This document shows positions 7,387-15,342 of a stretch of 26,072 nucleotides of DNA, piece after piece (the first letter of the stretch is position 1; each line of letters starts with the position of its first letter). The notes below the pieces were generated by a model, which did not search any database, had not been told where the DNA came from, and was given only the letters and a program-made list of their open reading frames with translations. A program made the translations under genes and the position numbers. The stretch spans positions 1-26,072 of the forward strand of contig CAIOHW010000250.1 in NCBI GenBank assembly GCA_903858195.1, written 5' to 3'. This stretch comes from Oligoflexia bacterium (GTDB taxonomy: Bacteria > Bdellovibrionota > UBA1018).

Positions 7387-8087
7387 GCCGCAACTCCCTG
7401 TTCAAATCAGCACTGCTGCTCGAGGATGACCGAAACCTCGGGATCGCCGTCGGCGTGGCACTCAAGCGTCTCGGAATCGAGGTCAAGTCGGCCTCGACCC
7501 TCAAGAAGGCCCGCGAGATCCTCGAGCACTTTGAGCCCGAGCTCGTGGTGCTCGATCGCATGGTTCCGGACGGCGACGGACTCGATCTCTGCGTCGAACT
7601 TCGGGCTGAGGCTCGGCCAGTGGTGATCCTCATGCTCTCGGCCATGGGCGAGTCGCGTGAACGGGTGCGCGGACTCAACGAAGGCGCTGACGACTACCTG
7701 CCAAAACCCTTTGCCTGGGACGAACTCGAGGCCCGCATCCGGGCCCTCGCCCGCCGACAGTCCAGGCCCGCGGAGGCAGCACCCTCGGCGACGGCGCCCG
7801 AACCGTGGACGCTCGATGAATCACGGCTTCGCGTTTTCGGCGCAAAGGGCTGGGTGGAGCTCACCCCTCTCGAATTCAAGCTTGTCAGCCACCTGGTCCG
7901 CGCCGGCGGATCGATCGTCAGTCGTGAGGAGCTCCTCAAGGATGTTTGGGGCTTCTCGCTCCTCCCGAAGACCCGCACGGTGGATTTCTTTCTGAGCCGG
8001 CTGCGAAAGCGCCTCGAAAAGGACGCCGAAAATCCGCGCCACCTGCTCACGGTGCGTGGAGCAGGCTACCGCTTCGAGCGCGGCTGA
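7383..8087 (+). CDS. OmpR-family response regulator
   Basis: The gene encodes 234 residues. The receiver domain (about 10-125) has the acidic pocket EDD (14-16), phospho-acceptor D58 in LVVLDRM, S86 and K108 in LPKPF. A winged-helix DNA-binding domain follows (about 133-232), with the usual WVELTPLEFKLVSHLV start and the RTVDFFLSRLRKRLE recognition helix. Its ATG overlaps the stop of the kinase gene, so the two are a cognate pair. It is the last gene of the plus-strand unit and converges with the M23 gene; 14 bases separate the stops and no hairpin terminator is visible there. Confidence 0.95.
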   Translation: MSRNSLFKSALLLEDDRNLGIAVGVALKRLGIEVKSASTLKKAREILEHFEPELVVLDRMVPDGDGLDLCVELRAEARPVVILMLSAMGESRERVRGLNEGADDYLPKPFAWDELEARIRALARRQSRPAEAAPSATAPEPWTLDESRLRVFGAKGWVELTPLEFKLVSHLVRAGGSIVSREELLKDVWGFSLLPKTRTVDFFLSRLRKRLEKDAENPRHLLTVRGAGYRFERG

Positions 8088-8101
8088 GGGATCGGCGGGC
8101 G

Positions 8102-9040
8102 CTAACGAACGAGCCGGGTCAGGTCCATGGGGTTGAACTTCGTGCGATGCACGACCGCACCCCAGTGCAGGTGCGGACCGCTTGCCCGACCCGTGGCACC
8201 CGAAAGACCCAGCAGCTCGCCTCTGGCAACCGACTCCCCTCGCTTGACCTTGAACTGGCTCAGGTGAGCATAGACCGTAAAGAGCCCGAAACCATGGTCG
8301 AGGATGATCGTCCTGCCCGTGAGGTAGAGGTCGCGTGCCATGACCACGCGGCCTGCAGCCGGAGCCTGCACGGGTGTCCCGACTGCGGCCCGGAGGTCGA
8401 GCCCGGTGTGAAAACTCTGCATCGCACCGTTGTAAACGCGCTTGGTGCCGAAAGGCGAAGTCAGCGGGCTTGTGATCGGAAAATCAAAGGAACCTGACCA
8501 GAACATCGTGGGCTCCGAGTTGCGATACACCCATCCGATGTCGGCAGACTCCTCGCGGATGCGCTTCTGGGCGACGGGATCGGGCTTCACATGGCGAGGA
8601 TCGACCGTTAGCGTTTCGGAGGCGTAGCCCCCGGCCACCACGGGGATCACGGCACGGAGCGAGAGCGCAACCTTTCCCTCCCGCAGGACCTCGACCGGAA
8701 CTTCGAATTTTCCGGGCTGGGTCCCGAACGGCACTGCCACCAGCGCCTCGAAATGCACGCTCTGCTCTCGCGGATTGCGGGCCGGATAGAATGCAAACTC
8801 GGTTTTCCCGAGTCTGCCGCGAACCAAGGCTGGTTTTTCGTTCGGAGGCAGCAGGAGCTCGAGTCGCACGAGTCCGCCATCGGCAGCCTGCGGCGGCTCA
8901 AAGCGCAGCTCCGGCTCTGAGATCGGAGGCCGGACAGCAGGCAGGGTCTGACAGGAGACCGCAAGCAGTCCGGCAAGAAAGCAAAAAAGCACCGCGATGC
9001 CAGAGCGATCAGAGCGCCTCAACCCGCACCTCACCGTCAT
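8102..9040 (-). CDS. M23 (LytM-type) peptidase, probable lipoprotein
   Basis: The gene encodes 312 residues from the ATG at 9040, overlapping the end of xseA by 32 bases. A TTG at 9022 preceded by GAGGTG is an alternative start. An N-terminal hydrophobic segment ends in LLAVSC with C30, a non-ideal but possible lipobox. A beta-rich, Ig-like region spans about 45-140. The C-terminal LytM domain has complete zinc ligands: H211 and D215 in HTGLD, and H290/H292 in GPHLHWG. It should be an active endopeptidase cutting peptidoglycan cross-links in the periplasm. Its place at the end of an ftsEX-envC unit suggests a cell-division or wall-remodelling role. Confidence 0.9.
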   Translation of the reverse strand: MTVRCGLRRSDRSGIAVLFCFLAGLLAVSCQTLPAVRPPISEPELRFEPPQAADGGLVRLELLLPPNEKPALVRGRLGKTEFAFYPARNPREQSVHFEALVAVPFGTQPGKFEVPVEVLREGKVALSLRAVIPVVAGGYASETLTVDPRHVKPDPVAQKRIREESADIGWVYRNSEPTMFWSGSFDFPITSPLTSPFGTKRVYNGAMQSFHTGLDLRAAVGTPVQAPAAGRVVMARDLYLTGRTIILDHGFGLFTVYAHLSQFKVKRGESVARGELLGLSGATGRASGPHLHWGAVVHRTKFNPMDLTRLVR

Positions 9041-10229
9041 GGAAGCGAACCCTGAGCCTCCGGCCCTTGCCCACCTGTGCAGCACTTCGAACCACGGCCG
9101 CAGGATCGGAATCATCGACCGCAAGCGCGTATCCGCGCTCAAGCACGCGCAGCGGCGACAGCGCCTCAAGCTTACCGGCAAGCTGACCCAGCCTGAGCCT
9201 GCCACGCTCGGTGCGTGTGGCCATCGCCCGCTCAAGCCGGAGGGCCAGGTCGTCGACCTTCTGCGCCTGCTCACGGATGCGCTCGCGCGGGCTCACTACG
9301 CGGGCCCCCACCTGCTCGAGGAGCTTCTTGCGCTGGTCGATCTCACGCTTCATCGAAAGCCAGATCGAACGTTTGGACTCCTGAAGTCGCAGCCGTACGT
9401 CCACCCACGCTCCTGACAGGATCTCGGCTGCAGCCGATGGCGTCGGAGCGCGAACATCGGCCACGAAATCCGAAATTGAAAAATCGATCTCATGTCCCAC
9501 GGCCGAGACCACCGGGAGCCGTGAAGCAGCGATGGCGCGCGCAAGGCCCTCGTCGTTGAAGCACCAGAGATCCTCGATACTGCCCCCGCCGCGAGCCAGC
9601 ACGACGACTTCTCCAAGCGAGTGCCGATTGGCAATCTCCAGTCCCCGCACCAGCTGGGCGGGCGCCTGCTCACCCTGCACAACGGCCGGAATGATCGTGA
9701 CGGCCATCTGGGGAGCGCGGCGGTTCAGGATCGTCAGCATGTCACGGATCGCAGCGCCCGACGGAGAAGTCACCACGGCAATCCGGCGCGGAAACTCGGG
9801 GAGCCGCCTCTTTCGCGAGGCCTCGAAAAGCCCCTCAGACGCAAGCCGGCCCTTGAGCTGTTCGAAGGCAAGCTGAAGGGCGCCCGCGCCCAGAGGTTCC
9901 ATCTGCTCAACCGTGAGCTGGTAGCTGCCGCGGGGAGCGTACACGCTCAACCTGCCGCGACACAAAACCTCAAGCCCGTCGCGGAGTTCAAATCTTGGCC
10001 GCGAGCCAGCCCCCGGACGGCCCCAGCCAAAAAAGGCCGCCGAGAGGGTCGCATCGCTATCCTTGAGCGAGAAATAGGCGTGACCGCTTGCAGCCGGCCG
10101 ATAGTTGCTCACCTCTCCCCTGACCCAGACCTGCGTGAAAGCGGGCTCCAGTGTCGCCTTGATGCGGGACGTGAGCTCGGAGACGGTGTGGGGCTTCTGT
10201 CCGAAGCTGAACTCCTGCTGGGGCTTCAC
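9009..10229 (-). CDS. xseA: Exodeoxyribonuclease VII large subunit
   Basis: The gene encodes 406 residues, starting at a GTG that overlaps the stop of ctpA (GTGA). The N-terminal OB-fold (about 15-105) contains VWVRGEVSNYRP and GHAYFSLKD. The catalytic core has the family hallmarks LARGGGSIEDLWCFNDE, VVSAVGHEIDFS and DVRAPTPSAAAE. A helical C-terminal region follows. ExoVII degrades single-stranded DNA from both ends. The small subunit gene xseB, which often follows xseA, is not in this unit; the M23 gene overlaps the xseA end instead. The length is within the normal 400-460 residues. Confidence 0.97.
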   Translation of the reverse strand: MKPQQEFSFGQKPHTVSELTSRIKATLEPAFTQVWVRGEVSNYRPAASGHAYFSLKDSDATLSAAFFGWGRPGAGSRPRFELRDGLEVLCRGRLSVYAPRGSYQLTVEQMEPLGAGALQLAFEQLKGRLASEGLFEASRKRRLPEFPRRIAVVTSPSGAAIRDMLTILNRRAPQMAVTIIPAVVQGEQAPAQLVRGLEIANRHSLGEVVVLARGGGSIEDLWCFNDEGLARAIAASRLPVVSAVGHEIDFSISDFVADVRAPTPSAAAEILSGAWVDVRLRLQESKRSIWLSMKREIDQRKKLLEQVGARVVSPRERIREQAQKVDDLALRLERAMATRTERGRLRLGQLAGKLEALSPLRVLERGYALAVDDSDPAAVVRSAAQVGKGRRLRVRFHDGEVRVEAL

Positions 10230-11587
10230 TTCCGATGAATCCGCTCAAACACCTGGAAGGACTTGAGGTAACCCAGCGCCTGCGTGACTTGGTAGTCCTC
10301 GCGCGGGCTGAACTTGACCGGACCGGCCGCATCTGCCGACTCATCGTCGTTGTCAGGCGATGCCGCGGTGGATGCCGAAGCCGGGGCCTCAGCCCCCTTC
10401 TCCGGATTCACCATGTGCCGCTTGAGATCCTTCTCGCGAACGGCCTTCGACTGTTTGCGAGCATCGGCGAGCACCTTCGAATCGAGGTCCTCGAGGATCA
10501 CATCAGGGGTGACCCCCTTTTCCTGAATGCTTCGACCGCTGGGCGTATAGTAGCGCGCCACCGTGAGCTTGAGGCCCATCTCCTGACCGAGGTCGAGGAT
10601 CGTTTGCACGGATCCCTTGCCGAAGGTGGTCTGCCCCAGGATGAGCGCTCGATTGTGGTCCTGCAGGGCGCCTGCGACGATCTCGGAGGCCGAAGCCGAG
10701 CTTCCGTTGACCAGTACTGCAACCGGGAGATCCTTGCGGGCTCCACCCTTGGTGGCATACCGGACTTCTTTTTGGTCCTTGTTTCGGCCGATGGTCGAGA
10801 CCACGACTCCGTCGTCGATGAACAGCGAGGTCACCTCAACCGCCTGGTCGAGAAGGCCCCCTGGGTTGTAGCGAAGGTCAAAAACCAGACCCGCAAGCTT
10901 TCCGTCAGACTTTTTCTCGAGCGCTTGGATCGCTTTCCGAATGTCCTGCGCGGCTGTTTCGTTGAAGTTGCTGAGACGGACGTAACCAAAGCCCTTCTCG
11001 AGCAGCTCGGACTTCACGGACTGGATCTTGATGAGCTCACGGATGATACGCACGTCGCGGGGGCTGCTTGCGCCCTCCTTTGCGATCGTAAGAGTGATGG
11101 GCTGGCCCTTGCGGCCGCGCATCCGGGCCACCCCGTCGGCAAGCGTCATGCCCTTCGTGGACTCGCCGTCGATCTTGACGATGCGATCGTTGGGCTTGAT
11201 CCCCGCCTTCCAGGCGGGAGTGTCCTCGATCGGGGTCACTACAGTGAGGATGTTGTCCTTCATCCCGATCTCAATGCCGATGCCGCCAAACTTGCCGCTC
11301 GTCTCGATCTTCATGTCCCGAAAGACTTCGGCCGAAAGGAAGTTCGAGTGTGGATCGAGGGTCTCGAGCATGCCGCGGATCGCACCCTGCACGAGCTGCC
11401 GGTTCTCGACCTCCTCGACATAGTTCTGCTCCACGAAATGGAGGACCTTCTGGAAGGTCTCGATGTTCTCGTAGCGCTGTGCGCGCTTTTCGATGGTGGC
11501 AGCATCCGCCTCATGGGCCGACCAGGCAAGGATGGAGACTCCGCCCAGAAGGGCTGCTTTTGCGAAACTTTTCCCAGAAAATTTCAT
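10226..11587 (-). CDS. ctpA: C-terminal processing protease (S41 family)
   Basis: The gene encodes 453 residues. The ATG lies in an ATGA overlap with the end of the EnvC gene. A signal peptide ends around residue 29 (HEADAA). An N-terminal helical region, a PDZ domain (about 98-175) and the S41 core follow. The catalytic pair S299 (in SSASASEI) and K324 (in TFGKGSVQ) is spaced 25 residues apart, as in Prc and CtpA enzymes. The tail carries an acidic/Ala-rich linker. It trims periplasmic proteins and, in several bacteria, controls the turnover of peptidoglycan hydrolases. Being coupled to EnvC, FtsEX and an M23 enzyme fits that role here. Confidence 0.96.
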   Translation of the reverse strand: MKFSGKSFAKAALLGGVSILAWSAHEADAATIEKRAQRYENIETFQKVLHFVEQNYVEEVENRQLVQGAIRGMLETLDPHSNFLSAEVFRDMKIETSGKFGGIGIEIGMKDNILTVVTPIEDTPAWKAGIKPNDRIVKIDGESTKGMTLADGVARMRGRKGQPITLTIAKEGASSPRDVRIIRELIKIQSVKSELLEKGFGYVRLSNFNETAAQDIRKAIQALEKKSDGKLAGLVFDLRYNPGGLLDQAVEVTSLFIDDGVVVSTIGRNKDQKEVRYATKGGARKDLPVAVLVNGSSASASEIVAGALQDHNRALILGQTTFGKGSVQTILDLGQEMGLKLTVARYYTPSGRSIQEKGVTPDVILEDLDSKVLADARKQSKAVREKDLKRHMVNPEKGAEAPASASTAASPDNDDESADAAGPVKFSPREDYQVTQALGYLKSFQVFERIHRK

Positions 11588-12816
11588 GGGTTGAGGCTAA
11601 TCGAACTCGCCACCCACTGCAATGGATTCACCGCGATGTTGCGAGAGCGGATCTCGAAGTAGACGGGATGCCCGGACGTGTCGGCATGGCCCACCAGGTC
11701 GCCGGCCTCGACCGCATCACCCGTCTTGCGGGTGAGGTCATTCAGGTGGGCGCTCAGCGTGTAGTAGTGGTCGCCGTGATCGAGGATCAGGACCTTGCCG
11801 TAGTTGGGAAGCACTCCTGCAAACGCGACGCGACCGGTGGCAACGGCTGCCACCGGAGCTCCTGGGGAGGCCTGGATTTCAATCCCCTTTTTAAAAACCA
11901 TCAGGCGGCTTCCGGGATCGAGCGACCTGCCAAACTGTCCGACGACCGAACCCTTGACCGGAAGGGGAAGCGAGCCCTGCCTGCGCCCAAAGAGGCTCTC
12001 CTGGAGTGCACGGGCCACGCGGGCGCGGGCACGCTCGTCATCGACTTGCTTTTGGAGCTCACGCCGGGCGTTGAATTCGCCCAGCATCCGGGTCACGCTC
12101 GCTTCGGCCTCCTTGAGGCGCCGGTAATTTTCGAGCTGCGCCATCCGTGAATGGTGGCCGCGCCTGATGATGTCCATCTGGAGCTGCTGATTGAGCTCGA
12201 GCACTCCCTGTTGTTCTTCGATGTCCTCGAAAAGCAGCGTGAGCTGCTGTCGCTCTTCCTGGATCTGGCGCTCAAGCGCCCGAGCATCATCCAGGTCGAC
12301 CCTGAACTCCTCGATCTCCCGCACGCTCGACATGGCGATTCCGGCCTGCACCTTCCGGGCGATCGAATCCCACCCCTCGCGCTCATCGATAAAGACCGAC
12401 TTCTCATCCACGCGCTCGCCGTCGATCAGGCCAAGCCCAAGCGACCTGAGGCGCGAGCGCACCTGCTCCTTGCGCAGGGCGATCTTTTCGCCCAGAAGGT
12501 TGCGACGGCTCTCCAGCTCCCCCACGGTGTGCTCGAGCTCGTTCATGCGTTGAGCCGCAACCTGTCTTTCGAGCTTCTGGAGCCCGAGCAGCGACTGGAT
12601 TTTTCGCACCTGTACCCTGGCGTTGTCCTGGTTGCGGGAGCTGGCAATGAGCTCCTGCTGCCTGGCGAGCACCTGTTCGCGAATCTGATTGAGTCGCGAA
12701 GCCAGAGACGGCTTTGCGGCGCCCCCTCGAGGAATAGGCACCGGGGCTGCAAATGAATGAAGGCCCGCCAGCAGAGCTGCCGGTACCGCGATCAGTCGGA
12801 ACTTGCCGAAGCCCAT
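11584..12816 (-). CDS. envC: EnvC-like murein hydrolase activator with degenerate LytM domain
   Basis: The gene encodes 410 residues from the ATG at 12816, overlapping ftsX by 25 bases. A signal peptide (to about residue 24, HSFAAP) precedes a long coiled coil (about 35-260). A LytM domain follows from about 286. The zinc ligands are lost: KKGIEIQA stands where active enzymes have HxxxD, and GHPVYFEIR replaces HLHxEI. This is the pattern of E. coli EnvC, whose end reads LYFEIR and which activates amidases without cutting peptidoglycan itself. FtsEX opens EnvC by ATP-driven movement of its coiled coil, and the gene order ftsE-ftsX-envC supports the same job here. Confidence 0.93.
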   Translation of the reverse strand: MGFGKFRLIAVPAALLAGLHSFAAPVPIPRGGAAKPSLASRLNQIREQVLARQQELIASSRNQDNARVQVRKIQSLLGLQKLERQVAAQRMNELEHTVGELESRRNLLGEKIALRKEQVRSRLRSLGLGLIDGERVDEKSVFIDEREGWDSIARKVQAGIAMSSVREIEEFRVDLDDARALERQIQEERQQLTLLFEDIEEQQGVLELNQQLQMDIIRRGHHSRMAQLENYRRLKEAEASVTRMLGEFNARRELQKQVDDERARARVARALQESLFGRRQGSLPLPVKGSVVGQFGRSLDPGSRLMVFKKGIEIQASPGAPVAAVATGRVAFAGVLPNYGKVLILDHGDHYYTLSAHLNDLTRKTGDAVEAGDLVGHADTSGHPVYFEIRSRNIAVNPLQWVASSISLNP

Positions 12817-13679
12817 CCCACCATTGCTCCCGCAAAAATGCTCATGAAACCCAGGCACGCGCAGATCGAAACTGCAGTGAGTCCGGTTGACGCAAAAAGC
12901 ACGCTCTCGCCCGCCAGGCGCATCAGGATCGGCCGTGCCACCCATGCATACGAGAGACTGGCCATCGCAGCGGAGGGAAGCCCCACCCAGAGACCTGCCA
13001 GGATGGCAGGGAGCCTCGACTGGAGTTCGCTCGCGCCCCAGAGCTTGAGGGGGCGCTGCAGACGCTCGAGTCCGGCGGCCTGCGAGCGCGCCAGCGAAAC
13101 CCAGCCCACCACCCAGGCAGCGAGCACGCCGATCACGAGGGCGCGAAGCAACCAGCGAAGGCCGTGCACCGGCGATCGCAGGATCTTGGCGTGCCCCTCG
13201 GAAGTCTGCACGTTTTCAACGCCTTCAAGCTTTTGGAGATCAGCCACCGCTCCGGCCCTGCGGGCGGGATCGACTTCGGTCACGACGTGCACCGCACGAG
13301 GAACCAGCTGCTCACCCTCTTCGCCCAGGTCCCGAATCTCGGCGTGGAGGTCGGGGTGATTTTTCTTGAGGTGCTCGAGCACCTCGTCCTTGCGCACTTC
13401 ACGCGAGCGGATCGAGGTCTCGGCATAGGCCCCGAGCCTGAGCCGGATTTCGTCCTGGATGTCACCCTTCGAGTCGGCACCGGGCTCGGCGCCCGGCTCC
13501 TTCAGGAACACGGTGAAGCGGGTCTCACGCTCCACCCGGAGTGCGGCATGGGTGACTGAACGTTCGAGATGGAGCAACACCGCTCCGCTCAGGAGCAGCG
13601 ATGAACTCAGCAGGACTGCGCCAGCCTGATGGGCGGGTGTATCGCGCCAGTTGCGGAGGGAAAGCTTCAGGATCGGCAC
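12792..13679 (-). CDS. ftsX: Cell-division ABC transporter permease-like protein FtsX
   Basis: The gene encodes 295 residues from a GTG at 13679, overlapping the end of ftsE by 13 bases. The first membrane helix is at about 19-38. A periplasmic loop of about 130 residues with the FTVFLKEP and AVHVVTEVDP strands typical of FtsX follows. Three more membrane helices come near 178-196, 225-248 and 264-290. FtsX does not transport; it passes ATP-driven movements of FtsE to periplasmic EnvC. The following gene is EnvC, as expected. The sequence is diverged but the order and topology leave little doubt. Confidence 0.93.
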   Translation of the reverse strand: MPILKLSLRNWRDTPAHQAGAVLLSSSLLLSGAVLLHLERSVTHAALRVERETRFTVFLKEPGAEPGADSKGDIQDEIRLRLGAYAETSIRSREVRKDEVLEHLKKNHPDLHAEIRDLGEEGEQLVPRAVHVVTEVDPARRAGAVADLQKLEGVENVQTSEGHAKILRSPVHGLRWLLRALVIGVLAAWVVGWVSLARSQAAGLERLQRPLKLWGASELQSRLPAILAGLWVGLPSAAMASLSYAWVARPILMRLAGESVLFASTGLTAVSICACLGFMSIFAGAMVGWASASSD

Positions 13680-14368
13680 AGTGCGTCCTCCATCTGGATG
13701 CGACCGCCCTTGAGCACGGCAGTGCGCTTTCGCACGCGCCTGACCATATCCCGATCATGGGTGGCAACGACCACGGTGCTTCCGCCCAGGTTTTCCTTGA
13801 GAAGGAGATCGAGGATGCCCCAGGCCGAATCCGGATCCTGGGCCCCCGTGGGCTCGTCAGCCAGAATCAGCTCCGGCTTTCGCACCAAGGCTTGGGCGAT
13901 CGAGACGCGCTGGGCCTCTCCGCCCGAGAGGCAATCCGCTCGTGAGTCCTTTTTGTGCCCGAGGCCGAGGCGATCGAGGAGCTCGGCCACACGAGCACGC
14001 AAGTTCTGTGCTCCCGCCCGCGCACCCGCAAACCGCGCGGCAAGCGAGACATTCTCAAACACCGAAAGATCACCGACCAGGCTCGTCTTCTGCGGAATAT
14101 GGGCAATCGCCTGGCGGATCGAGCGCAGCGTTCCAGGGGCCGCACTCGAAAGTTCGTAGCCGAAAAGCGAGATCGTGCCGGCCGAAGGAGACTCCTCGGT
14201 CGAAAGCATCCTGAGCAGCGTGCTCTTGCCCGCACCCGTGCCGCCGATCACGTAGAGAAACTCGCCCTTCTTGAGGTCGAGCTCCAGCTGGTCGAGCACG
14301 CGGCTGGACTTGCCGGCTCGAAAGGCTTCGTCGGAGTACCATCTCGAAACTTGCTTCAAGGCGATCAC
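13667..14368 (-). CDS. ftsE: Cell-division ATP-binding protein FtsE
   Basis: The gene encodes 233 residues from the GTG at 14368. A TTG at 14359, or the ATG at 14431 (upstream of the predicted transcription start), are alternatives. Walker A is GGTGAGKST (42-50), the signature LSGGEAQRVSIAQAL, Walker B LILADEPTGAQD and the H-loop VVATHD; all are intact. Length fits FtsE (about 220-235 residues). The first residues IALKQVSRWYSDE match the usual FtsE opening of a strand plus aromatic pair. GGAG stands only 2 bases before the GTG, too close to be a normal ribosome-binding site, and the -10 box is 7 bases upstream. The gene is therefore probably translated from a leaderless mRNA. Confidence 0.95.
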   Translation of the reverse strand: MIALKQVSRWYSDEAFRAGKSSRVLDQLELDLKKGEFLYVIGGTGAGKSTLLRMLSTEESPSAGTISLFGYELSSAAPGTLRSIRQAIAHIPQKTSLVGDLSVFENVSLAARFAGARAGAQNLRARVAELLDRLGLGHKKDSRADCLSGGEAQRVSIAQALVRKPELILADEPTGAQDPDSAWGILDLLLKENLGGSTVVVATHDRDMVRRVRKRTAVLKGGRIQMEDALCRS

Positions 14369-14375
14369 GACTCCA

Positions 14376-14403
14376 AAGATAGCATTCCGATCGGTTTTTC
14401 CAA
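14376..14403 (-). promoter_or_regulatory. Promoter of the ftsEX-envC-ctpA-xseA-M23 operon, predicted leaderless
   Basis: On the minus strand TTGGAA (14403-14398), a 16-base spacer and TATCTT (14381-14376) precede the GTG at 14368 by 7 bases. The -10 is preceded by TGC, an extended -10 motif. Transcription starting about 7 bases after the -10 would begin at the start codon. Confidence 0.65.
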
Positions 14404-14421
14404 CCAGCCAAAGTCTTGACA

Positions 14422-14450
14422 TGGACCGCAACGGCGACCCTCATTAGACT
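14422..14450 (+). promoter_or_regulatory. Promoter of the CPBP-type protease gene
   Basis: TGGACC (14422-14427), a 17-base spacer and TAGACT (14445-14450) are followed by 7 bases (GGAAGCA) and the ATG at 14458. GGAAG is a possible ribosome-binding site only if transcription starts upstream of the position this -10 predicts. The promoter is back to back with the ftsE promoter; their -35 boxes are 18 bases apart. Confidence 0.5.
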
Positions 14451-14457
14451 GGAAGCA

Positions 14458-15333
14458 ATGAATGAAGCCAAGAGAGCCGCCCTCTTCTTGCTGGCCTACT
14501 GGGGCTGGCTTTTTGCGGCGCACCTGCTGGGGATCTCGCTCGTCACCTATGGGATGATGGACGCGTCGCCGCGCTTCAACGAAATTGCCGACCTCTATTT
14601 CAACAACTACTGGACGGTGCAGGGCTGGGCGGCACTCCTGTTCTATCTCTTCAACTTCGGCCTCACCGTGGGACGCCAGGCGCACTGGCCCGAGCTCAGC
14701 CAGCGCAACCTCGTGCACCGCGCCCTACCGCAGCTCATGAAGGCAAGCGTCGCCTCCGCAGCATGGGTGCTGCTCACTTTCTGGATCACGCCATCGCAGT
14801 TTCTCGGTCCCGGATTCTCTTTCGAAGGCGGAGTCTGGGCGGCCTTCAGCTGCCTGCTTCGGGCTGGGGCCTGGGTGGGCTGGGCGGTGGGCGAGGAGTG
14901 GGTATTCAGGAAAGTCCTGCTCGACCGCGCCAAACGCCTGTTTGCAGGCCGCGGCGGGGACCTGGCAGCCATCGCCACGGTCACGGCGCTCTGGATCCTC
15001 ACGCGGTCGTGGCACCAGCATCTGGGCATCAACCAGACCCTCACCCTGATCCTGGCTGGCCTTGCCCTCGGGTTGCATGCCGTGCGCGGAGGCTCCTACC
15101 TTGCCGGAGCCGCGATGCTGGGCGGCGCAGCAATGGTCTTTCAGGTCATTTTCAGCCTCCCTGTGCTCGGACACGAATTCACCGGCTTCTGGATCATCAA
15201 GTACCGCTCCGACCACCTGCTGCACTTTGTCAGCGGCGGAGCAGGCGGGCCACTTTCAAGCTCAGTCATCCAGCTCGCGCTCGCAAGCTGGCTGGTGGTA
15301 AATTCGAGTGGACGCCCGGGACGCCGCAGCTAA
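14458..15333 (+). CDS. CPBP-type intramembrane protease-like protein
   Basis: The gene encodes 291 residues from the ATG at 14458, strongly hydrophobic with about seven or eight membrane helices. GEEWVFRKVLL matches CPBP motif 1 (EExxxR), and SWHQHLGIN supplies the histidine of motif 2. The remaining helices (LTLILAGLALGLHAV and YLAGAAMLGGAAMVF) follow the CPBP layout. The family includes Rce1-type proteases and bacteriocin-immunity or protein-processing members. The substrate here is unknown. Its TAA stop lies within the proposed -10 of the next gene, tolQ, so the two may have been neighbours for long. A functional link to Tol is possible but unproven. Confidence 0.7.
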   Translation: MNEAKRAALFLLAYWGWLFAAHLLGISLVTYGMMDASPRFNEIADLYFNNYWTVQGWAALLFYLFNFGLTVGRQAHWPELSQRNLVHRALPQLMKASVASAAWVLLTFWITPSQFLGPGFSFEGGVWAAFSCLLRAGAWVGWAVGEEWVFRKVLLDRAKRLFAGRGGDLAAIATVTALWILTRSWHQHLGINQTLTLILAGLALGLHAVRGGSYLAGAAMLGGAAMVFQVIFSLPVLGHEFTGFWIIKYRSDHLLHFVSGGAGGPLSSSVIQLALASWLVVNSSGRPGRRS

Positions 15334-15336
15334 GAT
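15309..15336 (+). promoter_or_regulatory. Promoter of the tol genes, predicted leaderless
   Basis: TGGACG (15309-15314), a 16-base spacer and TAAGAT (15331-15336) are followed by AGCGGC and the ATG at 15343. The -10 overlaps the TAA stop codon of the CPBP gene. No ribosome-binding site precedes the ATG. Confidence 0.5.
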
Positions 15337-15342
15337 AGCGGC

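Noticed and set aside
8085..8104. Terminator between the regulator gene and the M23 gene
   Set aside because: No inverted repeat with a T-run is visible in the 14-base gap.
10235..11662. Open frame of 475 codons on the plus strand
   Set aside because: It lies antisense to ctpA and the envC end, both clearly recognised by motifs. The antisense product has no domain pattern.
14365..14385. Mini-frame ATG-CTA-TCT-TTG-GAG-TCG-TGA ending over the ftsE GTG, like a leader peptide
   Set aside because: The proposed -10 of ftsE lies inside it, so it would not be transcribed from that promoter, and it has no ribosome-binding site.
14416..14421. Perfect TTGACA as a -35 box for the CPBP gene
   Set aside because: It is 23 bases from the TAGACT box and has no good -10 at 16-18 bases (CCTCAT or CTCATT). 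TGGACC at 17 bases fits better.
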